A stretch of DNA of 8,216 nt from Xanthobacteraceae bacterium (lineage in GTDB: Bacteria > Pseudomonadota > Alphaproteobacteria > Rhizobiales > Xanthobacteraceae): NCBI GenBank assembly GCA_019746355.1, contig JAIESC010000110.1, positions 1 through 8,216 of the forward strand, given 5' to 3'. The notes under the pieces were generated by a model, which was given only the letters and a program-made list of their open reading frames with translations, did no database searches and had not been told where the DNA came from. Below are positions 5,785 through 8,216 of the stretch, in pieces. A program made the translations under genes and the position numbers. Within the stretch, counting starts at the first letter, position 1, and each line of letters starts with the position of its first letter.

Positions 5785-5802
5785 AGAGCTTAGAATAGCT
5801 CT
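5785..5802. promoter_or_regulatory. Perfect palindrome around a -10-like box, upstream of the amidohydrolase operon
   Basis: AGAGCT (5785-5790) and AGCTCT (5797-5802) are perfect inverted arms around TAGAAT. The centre differs from the -10 consensus TATAAT at one base. The site lies 87 bases before the amidohydrolase start, in a 122-base gap after the transporter gene. An operator covering the -10 would repress the operon. No good -35 lies 16-18 bases upstream, which would fit an activated promoter or mean the box is chance. No T-run follows, so it is not a terminator of the preceding gene. Confidence 0.35.
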
Positions 5803-5889
5803 ATTGCGCCGCGGACCCCTCCGTTCGTAAGGTGCGGTGGGCGCCGGCCCGTTTCGCAGAAGGCCGCGCTGCACCCCAGGGAGCCCGCC

Positions 5890-7143
5890 ATGCTCGAACG
5901 CACCCCGCCGCAGTTCCGCGAACTGCACGAAATCACCATGCAGACCGACACGCGCGACATCCTCGCGCATGCGACGCGGCAGGCGGAGAGCTACGAGGAC
6001 CTTTTCCTCGTCGACATCGACGCCCACGTCACCGAGACGGCGTTCTGGCCGGAAATCCTGGCGATGATCGACAACGACGTGATCCGCCAGATGGGCATGG
6101 CCAACGCCGAGCGCCCCGGCACCGCCAACGTGTCGCTGCTGAACAACCAGCCCGGCATCCTGCATCAGCACGTCTGGGGCCGCATTCCGCATCAGCAGGC
6201 GCTGCTCGAGAAGGTCGAGAAGAAGGGCTGCCATCATTTCGTCGAGCTGGCGCGGCGCTCGATGGACGCGCTCGGCCTCGACTATCAGGTGGTGTTTCCG
6301 ACGCCGATGCTCACCCTCGGCATGCACCCGCAGGACGACATCGAGGCGGCGCTCGGCCAAGCCTACAACAAGTGGCTGGTCGAGACGATCCTGCCGCAGG
6401 ACGATCGCCTCAAGGGCATGATCTACCTGCCGTTCAACACGCCCGAGGCCTGCGTCGAGGAGGTGGCGAAGTACGCCAACGTCGACAGCATCATCGGCTA
6501 TTCCGTCGTTTCGACGCGCAACAAGCCGGTGCACCACAACAACTACATGCGGCTCTACGCGATGATGGAAGAGAGCGGCAAGCCGTTCTCGTTCCACTCC
6601 GGCTTCAACTGGAACGACCCGTCGTTCCTGCAGCTCAACCGCTTCATCTCCATGCACGCGCTGTCGTTCGTGCACTACAGCCTGATCCACATGACCAACT
6701 GGATCATCAACGGGCTGCCGGAGCGCTTCCCGAAGCTCAAGGTGCTGTGGATCGAATCCGGCCTCGCCTGGATCCCGTACCTGATGCAGCGGCTCGACCA
6801 CGAATATCAGATGCGCTCGTGCGAGGCGCCGCTGCTGAAGCGGCTGCCGAGCGAGTACATGAAGGACATGTTCTACACCAGCCAGCCGATGGAGAAGACC
6901 AACCTCAAGCTGCTCCAGGCCACGATGGAATCCTTCAACGCCGAGACCCAGCTGCTCTACGCGTCGGACTGGCCGCACTGGGACTTCGATGCGCCGAGCT
7001 CGATCACCACGCTGCCGTTCCTGAGCGAGCAGGGCAAGCGCAACATCCTCGGCCTCAACGCCGCGCGCGTCTTCAATCTCAAGGTCGAGCGCAAGCGGCC
7101 GAAGGCGGCCGAGGTGCTGGCGGCGCGGCCGGGCGTGTCCTGA
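5890..7143 (+). CDS. Amidohydrolase-family metalloenzyme (amidohydrolase_2 / decarboxylase type)
   Basis: This 417-residue protein is a predicted TIM-barrel metal-dependent hydrolase or decarboxylase of the family that includes ACMSD-like decarboxylases. Visible marks are D44-A-H46 in LVDIDAHVTE at the first strand (metal ligands), His236 in PFSFHSGFNW, the segment KVLWIESGLAWIPYLMQRLD at 283-302, and Asp360 in LLYASDWPHWDFD near the last strand. The C-terminal ILGLNAARVFNL (386-397) is typical of the family. About 35 residues precede the barrel. There is no signal peptide, so it is cytoplasmic. The ATG at 5890 follows AGGGAG (5878-5883) at six bases. Its stop overlaps the start of the next gene, so the two are probably translated together. 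The substrate is unknown; the Rieske protein downstream suggests a role in breakdown of an aromatic or cyclic compound. Confidence 0.88.
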   Translation: MLERTPPQFRELHEITMQTDTRDILAHATRQAESYEDLFLVDIDAHVTETAFWPEILAMIDNDVIRQMGMANAERPGTANVSLLNNQPGILHQHVWGRIPHQQALLEKVEKKGCHHFVELARRSMDALGLDYQVVFPTPMLTLGMHPQDDIEAALGQAYNKWLVETILPQDDRLKGMIYLPFNTPEACVEEVAKYANVDSIIGYSVVSTRNKPVHHNNYMRLYAMMEESGKPFSFHSGFNWNDPSFLQLNRFISMHALSFVHYSLIHMTNWIINGLPERFPKLKVLWIESGLAWIPYLMQRLDHEYQMRSCEAPLLKRLPSEYMKDMFYTSQPMEKTNLKLLQATMESFNAETQLLYASDWPHWDFDAPSSITTLPFLSEQGKRNILGLNAARVFNLKVERKRPKAAEVLAARPGVS

Positions 7144-7445
7144 TGGCGGTGACCGTGCAGCCCGCGGCAGTGTCGCTCGGCGACGACTTCGTCGCCGCGG
7201 CCGAGCGGGCGCTCACGTCCGGTCAGCTTGGCCAGGTCTCCGATGCCGACCTGGAACGGGTGCTCACGGCGGCGGTGCGGCTCTACGCGGCGAAGACCGA
7301 GGCCGACGCGCCGCCGGCGCAGCCGATCACACCGGCGAATGTGACGCCGACCGAAATCGTCGTCACGGTGAGCGACATGATCAAGGCGGCCGGTCTCAAT
7401 CTCTGGGACGTGTCGATGTGGTTCAACAGAAACAAGCGTGGGTGA
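7143..7445 (+). CDS. Conserved-looking small protein of unknown function
   Basis: The product has 100 residues and I do not recognise a characterised family. It has three parts: an acidic helical N-terminal half (about 12-52, DDFVAAAERALTSGQLGQVSDADLERVLTAAVRLYAAK), a Pro-rich linker (54-69, ADAPPAQPITPANVTP), and a compact C-terminal helix pair (70-100) ending in LNLWDVSMWFNRNKRG. The three aromatics (Trp88, Trp93, Phe94) followed by a basic tail look like a docking surface. The ATG overlaps the upstream stop in TGATG and has no good Shine-Dalgarno sequence, so it is probably translated by coupling. It has no signal peptide, membrane helix, Cys or His, so it is unlikely to bind a metal or act as an enzyme alone. 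A role as a subunit or adaptor for its neighbours is inferred. Confidence 0.8.
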   Translation: MAVTVQPAAVSLGDDFVAAAERALTSGQLGQVSDADLERVLTAAVRLYAAKTEADAPPAQPITPANVTPTEIVVTVSDMIKAAGLNLWDVSMWFNRNKRG

Positions 7446-7454
7446 TGGCGCGCG

Positions 7455-7579
7455 CTCTCGCCGCGGTCATTCCGGGGCGCGCCGAAGGCGCGAGCCCGGA
7501 ATCCAGACGCAAATTCCGAATGCTGTACTGGATTCCGGGCTCGCTCGCTTCGCGAGCGCCCCGGAATGACCGCGGAGAG
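7455..7579. repeat. Palindromic intergenic repeat inside the operon, GTCAT...ATCCA class
   Basis: Arms at 7455-7506 and 7528-7579 are inverted copies of about 52 bases around a 21-base centre. The outer parts are nearly identical (CGCGGTCATTCCGGGGCGC and GCGAGCCCGGAATCCAG), apart from a two-base indel near the ends. The tips of the arms differ in sequence, yet each forms its own hairpin: CGCGCC-GAA-GGCGCG on the left and CGCTCGC-TTC-GCGAGCG on the right. It takes up most of the 163-base gap between the small-protein and Rieske genes. It begins with GTCAT and ends with ATCCA, like the element at 4927-5054. Confidence 0.88.
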
Positions 7580-7608
7580 ATTGCGCAAAACAAGGGCAGG
7601 GGAGTGAC

Positions 7609-8025
7609 ATGCGAGAAGTGAACATCGGTCCAGCATCGGAGTTCGCCGACCCCGGCCGCAAGCTGATCGGCTTCGAGCGCTTCGAGGTCGCGGTGTTCAA
7701 GATCGGCGGCGAGTTTCACGCCTATCTCAACCACTGCCCGCACATGGGCGGCCCGGCCTGCCAGGGCAAGATGATCGCCAAGGTCGAGGAGATCATCGCC
7801 GAGGACCGCACCAGCAAGGGCATGACGTTCTCGAAGTCGAAGCTGCACGTGGTCTGCCCGTGGCACGGCTTCGAGTTCGACATCCGCACCGGCATCCACC
7901 CGGGCAATCCCAAGGCGCGGCTGCGGCGCATCAAGGTCGCGGTCACGGGCGGCGACGTGGTCATCAGCGTGCCCGATGCGCGCGAGGCGCCGGTGATGCA
8001 GGACGCGGATATTTCCGCCGCTTAG
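7609..8025 (+). CDS. Rieske [2Fe-2S] ferredoxin-like protein
   Basis: This 138-residue protein is probably a soluble electron carrier or small Rieske component in the cytoplasm. The cluster ligands are Cys43 and His45 in NHCPHMGGPAC, and Cys83 and His86 in VVCPWHGFEFDIRTG, the two halves of the Rieske motif (CxH and CxxH). The tail IHPGNPKARLRRIKVAVTGGDVVISVP matches the last strands of the fold. The gap between the motifs is 37 residues, against about 15-17 in most Rieske proteins. The extra part is charged (KMIAKVEEIIAEDRTSKG). There is no oxygenase catalytic domain, no signal peptide and no membrane helix. AGGGGAG (7598-7604) precedes the ATG at 7609. It is the third gene of the amidohydrolase group, separated by a palindromic repeat. 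Its partner reductase or oxygenase is not in the window. Confidence 0.9.
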   Translation: MREVNIGPASEFADPGRKLIGFERFEVAVFKIGGEFHAYLNHCPHMGGPACQGKMIAKVEEIIAEDRTSKGMTFSKSKLHVVCPWHGFEFDIRTGIHPGNPKARLRRIKVAVTGGDVVISVPDAREAPVMQDADISAA

Positions 8026-8043
8026 CCATACGGGTGGTGCCAT

Positions 8044-8156
8044 CCCTCCCCGCGAGGGGAGGGTGGCGAGCGCAGCGAGCCGGGTGGGGAGAAGCCAGCG
8101 AGACACGCAGGCCTCTCCCCACCCCCGCGCTTCGCGCGGACCCTCCCCTCGCGGGG
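8044..8156. repeat. Palindromic intergenic repeat, CCTCCCC class
   Basis: Arms at 8048-8091 and 8115-8156 are inverted copies with shared outer blocks (CCCCGCGAGGGGAGGGT and GGTGGGGAG) and a diverged middle. The left arm begins with the perfect hairpin CCCTCCCC-GCGA-GGGGAGGG (8044-8063). The middle of the right arm folds as CCGCGC-TTC-GCGCGG, while the matching left middle pairs with two mismatches. It starts 18 bases after the Rieske stop codon and may end that transcript. The remaining 60 bases (8157-8216) show nothing I can identify. The element shares the CCCTCCCC/GGGGAGGG theme with the one at 2896-2994. Confidence 0.85.
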
Positions 8157-8216
8157 CTGTCCAATTCACACTTCTTGCGATGCGATTTGATCGCTGATTC
8201 CGTGGGTTGACCACTG

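Noticed and set aside
5536..6978. Long minus-strand open frame (480 codons) opposite the transporter and amidohydrolase genes
   Set aside because: It has the same low-complexity Arg/Val/Leu/Glu-rich composition and lies antisense to a clear amidohydrolase gene.
5832..7142. Plus-strand open frame running without a stop into the small-protein gene
   Set aside because: The part before 7143 is the shifted frame of the amidohydrolase gene and is Arg/Ala-rich with no family features. Only the portion from the ATG at 7143 looks like a protein.
2896..8156. CRISPR array or insertion-sequence ends formed by the four repeats
   Set aside because: The repeats are single palindromes far apart, without regular spacers, transposase genes or visible target-site duplications. 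They fit intergenic palindromic repeats instead.

Overview
The window is GC-rich with strong G/C third-position bias, typical Shine-Dalgarno sequences and frequent palindromic intergenic repeats. Together with the protein families present, this suggests an alphaproteobacterium of the Bradyrhizobium/Rhodopseudomonas kind. That placement is inferred from sequence style, not from a search. I see no rRNA, tRNA, CRISPR array or transposase gene.

Left part (1-1419): one outer-membrane beta-barrel protein gene (264-1307) is flanked by two short gene remnants. On its left (73-120, minus strand) is a 16-codon piece resembling the C-terminal part of the LysR regulator found further right. On its right (1332-1385, plus strand) is an 18-codon piece resembling the C-terminal part of the glutathione S-transferase found further right, with a Trp codon turned into TGA. 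Their order and orientation match the intact LysR / DoxX / GST locus at 1420-3770. The barrel gene therefore appears to sit inside the shell of a decayed second copy of that locus.

Middle part (1420-3770): a LysR-type regulator is divergent from a DoxX-family membrane protein gene, which is followed by a GST gene. The likely logic is a redox or electrophile-responsive module: the regulator controls the membrane DoxX protein and the soluble thiol transferase. A large palindromic repeat (2896-2994) lies between doxX and the GST gene.

Next come asd (3853-4887), encoding aspartate-semialdehyde dehydrogenase, and a short cation-diffusion-facilitator-type transporter (5129-5767). asd has a terminator-like hairpin directly against its ribosome binding site. 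A second palindromic repeat (4927-5054) separates asd from the transporter gene.

Right part (5785-8025): a probable operon encodes an amidohydrolase/decarboxylase-fold metalloenzyme, a 100-residue protein of unknown function whose start overlaps the enzyme's stop, and a Rieske [2Fe-2S] protein with an unusually long gap between its two cluster-binding motifs. This trio has no function I can name and is the best candidate for an undescribed system. A third palindromic repeat (7455-7579) lies inside the operon and a fourth (8044-8156) follows it. The four repeats fall into two sequence classes. Differences between their halves keep the small local hairpins paired, which points to selection on structure.
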